From: UBA10329 sp964500205
GTDB lineage: Bacteria; Bacteroidota; Bacteroidia; UBA10329
Assembly (NCBI GenBank): GCA_964500205.1
Contig: CAZCNS010000017.1
Location: forward strand, 1 to 64,000
Reading direction: 5' to 3'
Length of the DNA stretch: 64,000 nt
Shown: positions 17,153 to 26,507 of the stretch, one piece after another
Numbering within the stretch: position 1 is the first letter of the stretch
Layout of the letters: each line of letters opens with the position of its first letter
Made by a program: the position numbers and the translations under genes
The notes under the pieces: generated by a model
What the model was told of the DNA's origin: nothing
The model's input: only the letters and a program-made list of their open reading frames with translations
Databases searched by the model: none

Positions 17153-17498
17153 TCATTTTCAAGAAAATGGTTTCCCCATTGATACCGGTGCAGGTAAAAT
17201 GCATCGACCCATCACGCTCCGCAAACTTGTAACGCAACTCCAACTCCTCTACCTTATTGGGATCGGTAACACTCAGAAACTTTATCTGTCGCGCACCTGC
17301 AAAGGTCAGCTTGCCTCCGATGATGCGGATGGCTTCATCCACCACCATCTGCGTGAGTGCTGCACCAGGGGCCACGGGCTGACCGGGAAAGTGCCCTTCA
17401 TAAATAGGATGAGCAGCATCGAGACGGAGCCGCACAACAACGTTGCTCTCATCTCGCTCGGTGGCAGTGACTTTATAGAATCCCTCCAAAGTGGTCAT
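17136..17498 (-). CDS. Hotdog-fold protein related to 3-hydroxyacyl-ACP dehydratase, catalytic Glu replaced by Gln
   Basis: 120 residues from ATG 17498 (MTTLEGFYKVTA); upstream in-frame starts lack family similarity. The FabZ-like motif is HPIYEGHFPGQPVAPGAAL, with the catalytic His at residue 36. In FabZ the partner is a Glu 14 residues later; here that position (50) is Gln (LTQMVV). The protein may therefore be a diverged dehydratase, a thioesterase or an acyl-ACP binder. It is the first gene of a two-gene operon with the GT2-DUF2062 transferase, which suggests it supplies or handles an acyl chain for a glycolipid. That link is inference. Confidence 0.82.
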   Translation of the reverse strand: MTTLEGFYKVTATERDESNVVVRLRLDAAHPIYEGHFPGQPVAPGAALTQMVVDEAIRIIGGKLTFAGARQIKFLSVTDPNKVEELELRYKFAERDGSMHFTCTGINGETIFLKMNGELL

Positions 17499-17663
17499 GT
17501 TCAAAAAGAAGAAGCGATGCGACAAAACTAAGACCCTGATGAGGTAAGAACACCTTCGGCCCATGCTGCCGGGGTATGTACGCGACCAACCACCCGACTT
17601 TTAATTCAGACATTTGTGCCCTGTCCCGTTCGGGAAGAACAACCAACAATCCAAACAACAAGC

Positions 17664-18158
17664 ATGAGCATTACCATTGCAAGCCAACACGTGGCTCAGA
17701 TTCACTACACCCTTCGCGATGCCGAAGGCCAGATACTCGACTCAAGCGAGGGCCGCGACCCTTTGGCCTACATTCAAGGTATTGGAAACCTCATTCCCGG
17801 CCTGGAACGCGAACTGGAAGGGAAAACGACCGGTGACAAGGTGAAAGCTGTCATCGCCCCTGCTGATGCCTATGGTGAGTACGATGAGCAGATGGTACAC
17901 CTCGTGCCTCTCAGCGGCTTTCAGAGCGGTGACGGTGAAGAGCTTCAGGTGGGCATGCAAGTGCAGATAGACACAGGCGAGGGCCATGCTGTTGCCATGG
18001 TCACGAACATCGATGGCGATGATGTGACCCTCGACCTCAATCACCCGCTCGCAGGCGCAGAGCTCCATTTTGACGTTGAGATCGTGAGCGTTCGCGAAGC
18101 CACGTCTGAGGAACTCGCGCACGGCCATGCGCATGGCGTAGGCGGACACCACCATTGA
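17664..18158 (+). CDS. slyD: FKBP-type peptidyl-prolyl isomerase, SlyD-like
   Basis: 164 residues from ATG 17664 (MSITIASQHVAQIHYTL). The FKBP half and inserted flap match SlyD: YIQGIGNLIPGLERELEG and the VIAPADAYGEYDE segment, then the flap with GMQVQIDTGEGHAVAMV. The His-rich tail (HGHAHGVGGHHH) would bind nickel or other metals. SlyD proteins combine prolyl isomerase, chaperone and metal-handling functions in the cytosol. An in-frame start at 17616 has no family support. The region just upstream (17499-17663) holds nothing firm beyond a weak GACATTTG at 17609-17616. Confidence 0.92.
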   Translation: MSITIASQHVAQIHYTLRDAEGQILDSSEGRDPLAYIQGIGNLIPGLERELEGKTTGDKVKAVIAPADAYGEYDEQMVHLVPLSGFQSGDGEELQVGMQVQIDTGEGHAVAMVTNIDGDDVTLDLNHPLAGAELHFDVEIVSVREATSEELAHGHAHGVGGHHH

Positions 18159-18194
18159 TCCGATTGATTATTGCTGATTGTTGATTGCTGATTG
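18154..18194. repeat. Short ATTG/GATTG-rich intergenic repeat
   Basis: The motif TTGCTGATTG occurs twice with several extra GATTG words directly after the slyD stop. It is a low-complexity stretch in the 174-base gap before mazG, which otherwise shows no feature. Confidence 0.45.
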
Positions 18195-18332
18195 TAGAGT
18201 ATCCCTGTGCACTCTGCCTTATCGGCATTTCATTGCAAGTCAACTTCAACTGGTTGATATGCGTTTTAAGGAGAATTTATTCCGAACAACCAGACGTTCG
18301 GCCCAAATCATCACTCGACAATCATCAATTCC

Positions 18333-19124
18333 ATGACTCCCGGCAACAACACTACCGAGCAGAAGCTGGAGCAATTCGGTCGTCTGCTGCGCATCATGGA
18401 CGAGCTGCGCGAGCAATGCCCGTGGGACCGCAAGCAGACTCTTGAATCGCTGCGCCACCTGACCATCGAGGAGACCTTCGAGCTGGCCGATGCCATCGCT
18501 GACGGTAACCTCGATGAGATACGGAAGGAGATCGGGGACATCATGCTGCATATGGTGTTCTATGCCCGCATCGGGTCGGAAAAGGGCGCATTTGACATCG
18601 CAGACGTCATAGATTCTCTCTGTGAGAAGCTCATCCACCGCCACCCACACATATACGGTGACGTGAAAGTGGCCGATGAGCAAGAGGTGAAACAAAATTG
18701 GGAGAAGCTGAAGCTGAAAGAGGGGGCGAAGTCAGTGCTGTCGGGCGTGCCCCGCTCACTGCCCGCCATGACCAAGGCCACGCGCATTCAGGACAAGGCC
18801 CGTGGCGTGGGCTTCGACTGGGAGCGGCCAGAGCAGGTCTGGGAGAAGGTGAACGAGGAGCTGGCCGAACTGAAAGCCGAGGTCGATGCCAATGACGACA
18901 CAGAGCGCGTTGCCGATGAGTTGGGGGACGTGCTCTTCTCGCTTATCAATTACGCCCGTTTCCTCGACATCGACCCTGAACTCGCACTGGAACGCACCAA
19001 CCGCAAGTTCATCAAGCGTTTCCAGTACCTCGAGGAGGGCGCACAGCGCGATGGGCGCAGGTTGCAGGACATGACGTTAGAGGAGATGGACAAGTATTGG
19101 AACCGCGCCAAGGCAGAGAATTGA
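18333..19124 (+). CDS. mazG: Nucleoside triphosphate pyrophosphohydrolase MazG
   Basis: 263 residues with two MazG repeats. The first contains CPWDRKQTLESLRHLTIEE and FELADAI, with the EExxE plus downstream ExxD metal-binding pattern (IRKEIGDIMLHMVF). The second contains VNEELAELKAE and VADELGDVLFSLIN. MazG hydrolyses non-canonical or excess NTPs to NMPs and pyrophosphate. The gene is convergent with fabI, with only three bases between the stops. Confidence 0.95.
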   Translation: MTPGNNTTEQKLEQFGRLLRIMDELREQCPWDRKQTLESLRHLTIEETFELADAIADGNLDEIRKEIGDIMLHMVFYARIGSEKGAFDIADVIDSLCEKLIHRHPHIYGDVKVADEQEVKQNWEKLKLKEGAKSVLSGVPRSLPAMTKATRIQDKARGVGFDWERPEQVWEKVNEELAELKAEVDANDDTERVADELGDVLFSLINYARFLDIDPELALERTNRKFIKRFQYLEEGAQRDGRRLQDMTLEEMDKYWNRAKAEN

Positions 19125-19127
19125 ATC

Positions 19128-19919
19128 TCAATCCTGCGGGGCCTCGCCCACACTGCTGTATCCACCATCGTGGAACAGGTTCTGCATCGTCACCTTGCGG
19201 GTGAGGTCACTGAAAAGCGTAATGCAGTAGTCGGCACACTCCTCTGCCGAGGCATTTCCCAGCGGTGACTTCTTGTCTGCCTTACCGATGAAATCATCGA
19301 AACCCGACACCCCGCTACCGGCTGTGGTCACGGTTGGACTCTGAGAAATGGTGTTGACCCTCACCTTCTTAGCGTAGCCATAATGGTATCCGAAACTCCG
19401 GGCGATGCTTTCCAACAGCGCCTTGGCATCGGCCATGTCGCCATAGCCGGGATAGGTGCGCTGGGCCGCGATATAGGTCAGGGCCACCACGCTGCCCCAC
19501 TCATGGATGGCATCGGCCTTCATGCACGATTGCAGCACCCGGTGCAATGACATGGCAGAGATATCGAGGGTCTTGTGCAGGAAATCGTAGTTGAGGTCGT
19601 CATAGCTGCGGCCCTTGCGCACATTGGGCGACATGCCCACGCTGTGCAGTACGAAATCCACCTGACCGAACTGCTCCTTGGCCGCAGCGATGAGGCTGTC
19701 TATGTCCTCTTGCACCGTCACATCTGCAGGTATCACCTGCGCCCCTACCTTCTCGGCCAAGGCGTTGATGGTGCCCATCCGAAGGGCCACAGGGGCATTG
19801 GTGAGGATGAACTCCGCTCCCTCCTCATGGCATTTCTCCGCCACCTTCCAAGCGATGCTCCGCTCGTCCAGCGCACCGAAGATGATGCCCTTTTTTCCTT
19901 TCAGAAGTCCATAAGCCAT
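19128..19919 (-). CDS. fabI: Enoyl-[acyl-carrier-protein] reductase (NADH)
   Basis: 263 residues from ATG 19919 (MAYGLLKGKKGIIFGALDER), the standard Bacteroidota FabI start; a farther upstream start is disfavoured. The NADH-binding and FabI-specific motifs are visible: GALDERSIAW, FVLHSVGMSPN, and the catalytic YIAAQRTYPGYGDMADAKAL region, in which Tyr and Lys form the active site. It performs the last reduction of each elongation round of fatty acid synthesis. Confidence 0.96.
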   Translation of the reverse strand: MAYGLLKGKKGIIFGALDERSIAWKVAEKCHEEGAEFILTNAPVALRMGTINALAEKVGAQVIPADVTVQEDIDSLIAAAKEQFGQVDFVLHSVGMSPNVRKGRSYDDLNYDFLHKTLDISAMSLHRVLQSCMKADAIHEWGSVVALTYIAAQRTYPGYGDMADAKALLESIARSFGYHYGYAKKVRVNTISQSPTVTTAGSGVSGFDDFIGKADKKSPLGNASAEECADYCITLFSDLTRKVTMQNLFHDGGYSSVGEAPQD

Positions 19920-19999
19920 GATGCTGTTGTTTGGTTGCAAAGAACGGAACGCAGCTTCAAATCACCCCAACAACGAAATAGTTCAGCGCCTAGCGACCT

Positions 20000-20491
20000 T
20001 TAGATACTCACCCTCTGAATCCGTTTACTGAGTTCGGGTATCTGCATAAGCGCAGCCGTTCCATACCATTCGCGCAATTCCATTTCCAGACTTCCTGCCT
20101 GAATGGCCGGGTCTGAGTTGGTGAGGGCCTCGGCCTCCTTCAAGCTGTTCACTGCAAAGATGTAAATGCCGCGCACCTCGCCATCATCGAAGAACGGCCC
20201 TGCCAGCACCAGTTTGTCCTCATCTGCCATGCGGATGATGTTGTCCATGTGGGCGCCTTGGAGGGAATCGGCCTGCTCATTGGTCCAGTCGCGGTTGGGG
20301 CCACGCTTCAGGTATGCCATCACGTATTTGCGCATGCCATACTGGTCGGCTCCGAGCTGGGCTGCAAGGGTGCTGTCGTAGGTGGTCTCTTCCATGGCGT
20401 TAGGTTCGAGGGTTTCGGTTGTTGGGACGGGCTGCTGGCCGCAGGAGGTGAGGAGGGCAGCGGCAATCAGAGGAACGGGGACAGGCTTCAT
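20000..20491 (-). CDS. Lipoprotein with YCII-like domain
   Basis: 163 residues from ATG 20491 (MKPVPVPLIAAALLTSCGQQ), which places Cys17 in a lipobox (LLTSC). The mature part is a YCII-related dimeric ferredoxin-like domain: YVMAYLKRGPNRDW, then HMDNIIRMADEDKLVLAGPF and IYIFAVNSLKEAEAL. Cytosolic relatives include stand-alone YCII enzymes; secreted lipidated versions are common in Bacteroidota and mostly uncharacterised. It is divergent from the META-like gene. Confidence 0.8.
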   Translation of the reverse strand: MKPVPVPLIAAALLTSCGQQPVPTTETLEPNAMEETTYDSTLAAQLGADQYGMRKYVMAYLKRGPNRDWTNEQADSLQGAHMDNIIRMADEDKLVLAGPFFDDGEVRGIYIFAVNSLKEAEALTNSDPAIQAGSLEMELREWYGTAALMQIPELSKRIQRVSI

Positions 20492-20579
20492 TTGTTGAGG
20501 GAAATGACGGGTTGAATACAGCGAAGTTAATCTTGTGGATACCTTTGAACGATTGGATGTCCTACATTCGTTCTCCATC

Positions 20580-21143
20580 ATGCGTCAATTGAGAACGGCA
20601 TTCCTCATAATCACAATCTTGTCTGCCATCCTTCTGTGGGGAAGCTGCAAGCTGATACAACAGCGCATGGAGCCTTTGTGGGAGGGTTATGGCTCCTGGG
20701 AGTTAGTATCGGTCGATTTCAGCCCAGAGGCTGAAGACAAGCTCTTTGAGCAGTTAGGGAACGAGATGGGCGAATTCTCCGAACCGAAGTTTGAGAGGAA
20801 CTGGAATTGGATTCAACAGAACATCTACAACGGTCATTACACCTTCTTCATCGGGCATGCTGCAAACGGCTGTGTACCCGAACAACTGGATTCCATGGAG
20901 TTTCTGCCGAACAGAGTGGCTTTTAGGACAGGGTGCAATACGTGCAGTGGTTGCGGGGAGAGAAGAGATGGAGTAATGACGATGGAGTGGCTAATGTGTA
21001 CCGAAGTAGGTTGTGATATCGATGGTGCGATTTTCTATGACCTTACAGGCCCGCTTCCGATCAGGTTGGTCAGTGATACCTTGGTCATCGGGTCGCTTGA
21101 AACGCGTTGCATCTACTATCTGATGAGAGGGGCTGGACGGTAG
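20580..21143 (+). CDS. Putative lipoprotein, META/HslJ-like domain
   Basis: 187 residues from ATG 20580 (MRQLRTAFLIITILSAILLW). The signal peptide ends at a Cys in LLWGSC, consistent with lipidation. The mature region has GSWELVSVDFSP near its start and VAFRTGCNTCSG later, which recall the opening strand and central GCN motif of META/HslJ domains. It is Cys-rich (CNTCSGCG, MCTEVGCDIDG). The domain assignment is tentative and the function unknown. Confidence 0.62.
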   Translation: MRQLRTAFLIITILSAILLWGSCKLIQQRMEPLWEGYGSWELVSVDFSPEAEDKLFEQLGNEMGEFSEPKFERNWNWIQQNIYNGHYTFFIGHAANGCVPEQLDSMEFLPNRVAFRTGCNTCSGCGERRDGVMTMEWLMCTEVGCDIDGAIFYDLTGPLPIRLVSDTLVIGSLETRCIYYLMRGAGR

Positions 21144-21288
21144 AATTAACAGTACTCAACAGGGTAGAACGCTCGCCCAGTTCGCCTTATGTGGGGCGTA
21201 GGTATGGTTGCACACGTCACGAAGCACACATCAAGTTCCTTAGAAGCGTAGCTCTCGGAAACCTTCGATGCCTGCATGGCACAGTGCT

Positions 21289-22134
21289 TCAATCCTCACC
21301 GTCCTGCCGTCCTTTCAGCAGCCGTTTGGCCGATACAGGGTTGACAATCCTCTTGCCCGTCTTCTCTTCAATCTGTTTGCGCGTATTGCCAGCGATCGTG
21401 CCTCCCTGACGTGCGATCACCTTGCTCTGTGCGAAAGTCTCGGGGTTCTTCTCCCTGCTTATCTCCGTGGTCGTGGCCTCAGCCAGCATGTTCAGGACGA
21501 GTTCGAGATTCGTCATGTTGTCGCGGAGGTTCTCCTTGTAAAGCCCTTAGAAGTTCTTGTACTGCCTCACGTTGAACCCGCTCCACGCCTTGGTGATCTC
21601 ATCTGTGAGGATCGCATATTCCTGCCCCTTCTGCACTCCACGGGCATCCCATTCGTCCGTCAACTCCTTGCGCACCTCTATGCTCTTGAGCCGCTGGTTG
21701 ACCCACTCTTTGCTGTATCCTTTTCTCAGGTACGTCTCCATTAGACGGTCAAAACCCAGCTCAGGATCTTCAATCTCTTCTCTGCGCTCACGCCCTACCT
21801 TGGCCAGCCATTGTTTGAATGGCTCCGCTTTCTTGGATGGCACGGACTGGATCAGGCGCAGCAGTTGCTCCGTGTCGGCCACATCCGTGAGGCGCATTTT
21901 GCCATCGGCAGAGGGCATTTTCAACTGGTTACAATTTGTAACCGTTTCATTTCCCTCCTTCACAAGCCTGTTTTTCAAGACTTTCCAATAATTCCTTGCC
22001 AGCAGATGGTCAGGCTGGTCACTGAGAATCCCCACCACATCCACCACGGAGAAGAACCACTTCTCCTGCTGGTCATCCCAGTGGGTGCGCACCTGCCTCT
22101 GCTCAAACAACCTGATGGCGGTCTCTTTGGTCAT
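21289..22134 (-). pseudogene. BRO/DinD-like protein gene with one in-frame stop codon
   Basis: Two segments lie in the same reading frame: 22134-21547 (195 residues) and 21516-21289, joined by sequence that reads correctly except for one TAA at 21549-21547. Upstream of it the protein has a BRO-N-like start (IRLFEQRQVRTHWDDQQEKW, FSVVDVVGIL). Just beyond the stop the frame continues GLYKENLRDNMTNLELVLNM and then KVIARQGGTIAGNTRKQIE, as expected for the C-terminal half of this family. A change of AAA or AAG to TAA would explain it. The N-terminal 195 residues could still be made. Relatives include DNA-damage-inducible DinD and phage antirepressor-like proteins. It is the only hint of phage-type content here. 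Confidence 0.8.
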
Positions 22135-22169
22135 TGCCCTTCATTTTAGGGGCAAGATACAGAGATTAT

Positions 22170-25100
22170 TTACTCCTCTCCCACCTCCAACTCCACCGTC
22201 TCCACCACCTCCTGTTCAGGCAACTCAATCGCCAGCGGCCTCAACCTTTCCCACGCCTCCTTCACGCTTTTCACATTCTCGAAACTGAGCGTCAACTTCT
22301 CACCCTTCTGTTTCATGGCGCCAGCGCGGGGATGAGTCTGTACGTATTGCAGCACGTGGGTGAACGCCTCGCCCTGATAGTAGCTGCTCTGCGGGTCGGC
22401 CACAAAATGGCAGGATAGACGACCTTGTTTCAGGAACAGCCTCTCGAAGCCGATGGTCTGTGCCAGCCAACGCAGTCGCATGGTGTGCAGCAGTTGCTGT
22501 GCAGGGTCTGGCAACGGGCCGAAACGGTCGCGGACCTTGGCCTCAAATCGCTGGAGGTCGGTCTCGCGCGAGATGTCGTCAAGCTCACGGTAAAGCGCAA
22601 GACGCTCGGCAATGCTGTTCACGTAGGTGTCGGGCAGCAGGATCTCGAGGTCGGTATCGATCTGGCAATCTGTGACGGCCGGTCGCTGAGGCTGGTCCGC
22701 GAAAAGCTCCTTGAACTCCGTCTCCTTGAGTTCCTGCACGGCCTCATCGAGGATGCGTTGATACATCTCATAACCGATGTCGGTGATGAAACCACTCTGC
22801 TCCGCGCCCAGCAGATTGCCTGCTCCCCGAATATCGAGGTCGCGCATGGCGATGTTCATCCCGCTGCCCAGCTCGCTGAACTCGGTGATGGCGATCATCC
22901 TCCTGCGCGCATCTGGAGTCAATGCTGACAGTGGCGGGGTGAGCAGGTAGCAGAAAGCCTTCTTGTTGCTGCGTCCCACACGCCCACGCATCTGATGCAG
23001 GTCACTGAGGCCAAAATTCTGCGCATTGTTGATGATGATGGTGTTGGCATTCGGAATGTCCAGCCCGCTCTCGATGATGGTGGTGGCCACCAGCACATCG
23101 TACTCGCCCTCGATGAACCGCATCATGATATCCTCCATCTGCACCGGGTCGAGCTGCCCATGGCCTATGCACACACGCACATCAGGACAAAGGCGCGAGA
23201 TGGTGCCAGCCACCTCGCGGATATTCTCAACGCGGTTGTTGACGAAGAAAACCTGACCGCCCCGGCCCACCTCGTATTGCACCGCATCGCGAATAAAATC
23301 CTCGTTGAACCCGTGCAACTCAGTGATGACTGGATGTCTATTGGGCGGAGGTGTGCTCAGCACAGACAGGTCTCGTGCGCCCATCAGCGAGAATTGCAGC
23401 GTGCGCGGAATGGGCGTGGCCGTGAGGGTCAGCGTGTCCACATTGGCCTTCATTTCCTTCAGTTTGTCCTTCACGGAGACCCCGAATTTCTGCTCCTCAT
23501 CTATGACGAGCAGGCCGAGGTCCAAGAACTTAACGTCCTTGCCCACAATGCGATGCGTGCCGATGAGTATGTCCACCTTGCCCTCCGCAAGACGTTTGAG
23601 CGTGTCACGTTGCTGCTTGGCGGTCTTGAAGCGGTTGATGTAATCGACCGAGCATGGAAACTCCCTCAAACGCTCGCGAAACGTGCGTGCATGCTGCAGC
23701 GCAAGGATAGTGGTGGGCACCAGCACGGCTACCTGCTTGCCATCCGCCACTGCCTTGAAAGCGGCACGGATGGCAATCTCGGTCTTACCGAAACCCACGT
23801 CACCGCACACCAGGCGGTCCATTGGCCATTCGCGCTCCATATCGCCCTTCACCGCAATGGTGGCGGTCTCTTGGTCTGGCGTGTCCTCATAGATGAACGA
23901 TGCCTCCAGCTCTGCCTGCAAATACGTATCAGGATTGAAAGCGAAACCCTTCTGTGCCTTCCGCCTCGCGTAGAGTTGAATGAGGTCCTTGGCTATGTCC
24001 TTGACTCGGCTCTTGGTCTTTGCCTTAAGGTTCTTCCAAGCAGGCGAACCGATCTTATCTATCTTCGGTTCAGCCCCCTCTTTGCCACTGTACTTGGCAA
24101 TGCGGTGTAACGAGTGAATGCTTACATAAACGATGTCGTTGTCACGGTACACCAATCGGATGGCCTCCTGCATCTTACCGTTGACCTCGATCTTCTCCAG
24201 GCCCGCGAACTTCCCGACCCCATGGTCCACATGGGTCACAAAATCCCCGGGCGTGAGGCCCGACAGCTCTTTCAATGTGAAGGTCTCCTTACCGCGCTTG
24301 TAGCCCGACCGCACCTTGAAGCGGTGATACCGTTCGAATATCTGGTGGTCGGTGAAGCAGGCAACCTTTGCGCTGTGGTCCATGAAGCCCTCGTGCACAG
24401 AAAGCAGCATGGACGAGAAGAAGGGCTTCTCTACCCGATTGCCATCCGGCAGCGGGAGGTCTTCAAAGATCTCCTCCAACCGCTTTATCTGGCCAGGATT
24501 GTCCACCAGCATGATGTTGCGGTAGCCGTTCGATTTATTGTCAATAAGGATCTTCTGCAGCAGTTTGAAATCCTTTGCCACCTGGGGCTGCGGGGACATG
24601 TCGAAGGTCAGTTCCTGCGCACGGTTGAAGAATCTCCGCTGTCCGAACTCTACCACTGTGGCCGCCTCCAGCGAACGCACCATGTCCTCCGCACTCAAAT
24701 ATCGATGCTCGGGTAGCGGTTGGCTCACCACACTCTTGAGCTGCGAATAGGCATCCTTGGCGGCCACCAGTTCCTGCTCCACTTTCAGTGTCATCGACTC
24801 GGTATCGGCCGCCCAGATGATAGATTTTGGAGGAAGGAATTCGAGGAATGATACGCTCTCGTGCAGCATCACCTCGTCCTGCACGTTCGGCACGATGGTG
24901 GCCTTCTTCAGCGTCTTCACAGAAAGCTGCTCTCCGGGGTCAAAGGCACGGATGCTGTCCACCTCGTTGCCGAAAAGCTCAATTCGGTAGGGCAGTTCCT
25001 GCGAGAAGCTGAACACATCGACAATGCCACCACGGATGGCGAACTGCCCCGGCTCATATACCTGGTCTACCCGTTTGAAGTGGTACTCGTGCAGCATTTC

Positions 25101-25571
25101 ATTGATGAAATCGAGCGAGAGCGTTTCGCCCACCACCATTTGGAAGGTGTTCTTCTTCAGCGTCTTGCGGCTAGTCACCTTCTCGGCCAACGCCTTCGGA
25201 TAAGTGACAATGATCTGATGCCCACTACTGCTCTGTATGGCATTGAGCACCTCGCCCCGTTGGATCACGTTGCTGTTGTCAGTCTGCTCTTGCTCGTAGG
25301 GTCTTCGGTAGCTCATCGGGAAGAAAAGCACCTTTTTCTTGCCCATCAGCAGTTCGAGATCACTGAGGAAATAGGCCGCCTCCTCGCGGTCGCTGAGTAT
25401 GAAGAGGTGGTGACGGTCTGTTTGCTTCACCACGTTGGCCGCCACGAATGCGATGGCCGAACCTGCCAGACCCTTGATGCGCAGCTTCGCCCCTTCATCC
25501 TTCAAAGCCGCTGCCACACGGTCAACAGTGGGCACTTCGGACAGCAGGGATAGGAGTTCGTCTTTGGTCAT
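22170..25571 (-). CDS. mfd: Transcription-repair coupling factor
   Basis: 1133 residues, the full length of Mfd. In order: UvrB-like N-terminal domains with FPMSYRRPYE, a CarD-like RNA-polymerase interaction domain (GDFVTHVDHGVGKFAGLEKI), then the RecG-like translocase with Walker A VCGDVGFGKTEIAIRAAF, VIDEEQKFGV, TLTATPIPRTL and GLDIPNANTIIINNA with HQMRGRVGRS. A TRCF domain closes it. Mfd removes RNA polymerase stalled at lesions and recruits UvrA. A near-consensus -7 element (CATCTTTG on the minus strand) lies about 22 bases ahead of the start. Confidence 0.97.
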   Translation of the reverse strand: MTKDELLSLLSEVPTVDRVAAALKDEGAKLRIKGLAGSAIAFVAANVVKQTDRHHLFILSDREEAAYFLSDLELLMGKKKVLFFPMSYRRPYEQEQTDNSNVIQRGEVLNAIQSSSGHQIIVTYPKALAEKVTSRKTLKKNTFQMVVGETLSLDFINEMLHEYHFKRVDQVYEPGQFAIRGGIVDVFSFSQELPYRIELFGNEVDSIRAFDPGEQLSVKTLKKATIVPNVQDEVMLHESVSFLEFLPPKSIIWAADTESMTLKVEQELVAAKDAYSQLKSVVSQPLPEHRYLSAEDMVRSLEAATVVEFGQRRFFNRAQELTFDMSPQPQVAKDFKLLQKILIDNKSNGYRNIMLVDNPGQIKRLEEIFEDLPLPDGNRVEKPFFSSMLLSVHEGFMDHSAKVACFTDHQIFERYHRFKVRSGYKRGKETFTLKELSGLTPGDFVTHVDHGVGKFAGLEKIEVNGKMQEAIRLVYRDNDIVYVSIHSLHRIAKYSGKEGAEPKIDKIGSPAWKNLKAKTKSRVKDIAKDLIQLYARRKAQKGFAFNPDTYLQAELEASFIYEDTPDQETATIAVKGDMEREWPMDRLVCGDVGFGKTEIAIRAAFKAVADGKQVAVLVPTTILALQHARTFRERLREFPCSVDYINRFKTAKQQRDTLKRLAEGKVDILIGTHRIVGKDVKFLDLGLLVIDEEQKFGVSVKDKLKEMKANVDTLTLTATPIPRTLQFSLMGARDLSVLSTPPPNRHPVITELHGFNEDFIRDAVQYEVGRGGQVFFVNNRVENIREVAGTISRLCPDVRVCIGHGQLDPVQMEDIMMRFIEGEYDVLVATTIIESGLDIPNANTIIINNAQNFGLSDLHQMRGRVGRSNKKAFCYLLTPPLSALTPDARRRMIAITEFSELGSGMNIAMRDLDIRGAGNLLGAEQSGFITDIGYEMYQRILDEAVQELKETEFKELFADQPQRPAVTDCQIDTDLEILLPDTYVNSIAERLALYRELDDISRETDLQRFEAKVRDRFGPLPDPAQQLLHTMRLRWLAQTIGFERLFLKQGRLSCHFVADPQSSYYQGEAFTHVLQYVQTHPRAGAMKQKGEKLTLSFENVKSVKEAWERLRPLAIELPEQEVVETVELEVGEE

Positions 25572-25658
25572 GCTTGAAAAGAGGGGCGCAAAGATGGGGA
25601 TTGAGCGCAGGTAAGATCAATGCTGACCCTCAATCTGTCGGGCTCAGCTGCATGTGAA

Positions 25659-26507
25659 TCACACCGACATCATGAAAATCGCCACTCCTGCCAGCCCAAT
25701 GCCGATGAGGTTGGCAAACGAAGGCCGCTCGGAGAAGAGCACCATGCCCATCAACGCCCCCAGCAGGACGATACCCGTGTTGACCACCGGGAAAACGTAA
25801 ACACTCGGTAGGTCGGGGATGTCAAGTGCACGGAGCAGGAACAGGATGGACAGGTAGTTAGGCACGCCCAGCACCATGCCCGCCAGCACGCTCACCGGTG
25901 CGGGACGGGTGCGGGTCACTGCCAGAACGGTGAGTCCGACAACAGCCGCCATTAGGAAAAGTACCGCAAGGAAGAACGGGAAATCGGCCTCGGTCATCCA
26001 AACTGCCCGCATGGCGTTGAGGCCCGCATCGAGCAGGCCGCTGCCGAAGAAGATGAGCACTGGCAGGTAGAGGTCGCGTGAATGGAATGCCTTGCCCGTG
26101 CGCGGCCAGATGGCGAATGCGACCGAGATCAACGCGAGGACCAGCCCCAGTCCTTTGACGGCATCGAGTTTCTCCTGAAAAAACAGGATGCCCGAGATCA
26201 CAGGGATGACCAACGACATCTTGTTGGCCACCGAGGTGATGCCCACGCCCACCCGCTGCGAGGACAGCGCGATGAGGTTAAAAGTGGCGAAGAAGCACAC
26301 CCCGAAGAATGCCGCTCCATAGACCCACGGTTGGCCAATGGCCGCGTCCATGTCGTAGCCATCGAGCGAGAATGCGAGGCCAAGACCGCCCGCCACCAAA
26401 TAGTTCACCGCGATTGCAACAAGGTTATTGACCCCGAACCGCGTGAAGTACTTGAAGATGACAAAGAGCATCGTGGTCGAGACGATGCATAGCACGAGGT
26501 CGGTCAT
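25659..26507 (-). CDS. EamA/DMT family transporter
   Basis: 282 residues with ten predicted membrane spans, arranged as two EamA-type halves. Typical features are VGITSVANKMSLVIPVISGI, the inner-repeat FFQEKLDAVKGLGLVLALIS, and the second-half GALMGMVLFSERPSFANLIG. Such transporters export metabolites or amino acids, or import them; the substrate is not readable. The start overlaps the ribD stop by four bases, so it is the second gene of an operon. A link to riboflavin or its precursors is possible but not supported by sequence. Confidence 0.88.
   Translation of the reverse strand: MTDLVLCIVSTTMLFVIFKYFTRFGVNNLVAIAVNYLVAGGLGLAFSLDGYDMDAAIGQPWVYGAAFFGVCFFATFNLIALSSQRVGVGITSVANKMSLVIPVISGILFFQEKLDAVKGLGLVLALISVAFAIWPRTGKAFHSRDLYLPVLIFFGSGLLDAGLNAMRAVWMTEADFPFFLAVLFLMAAVVGLTVLAVTRTRPAPVSVLAGMVLGVPNYLSILFLLRALDIPDLPSVYVFPVVNTGIVLLGALMGMVLFSERPSFANLIGIGLAGVAIFMMSV

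Noticed and set aside
21289..22134. BRO-like gene as evidence of a prophage or resistance island
   Set aside because: No integrase, structural phage genes or attachment repeats are nearby; it stands alone among housekeeping genes.
22995..24110. 371-residue plus-strand frame inside mfd, and similar long frames opposite other genes (for example 4599-5369)
   Set aside because: They lie wholly opposite well-supported genes, have biased His/Leu/Val-rich composition and show no family motifs.
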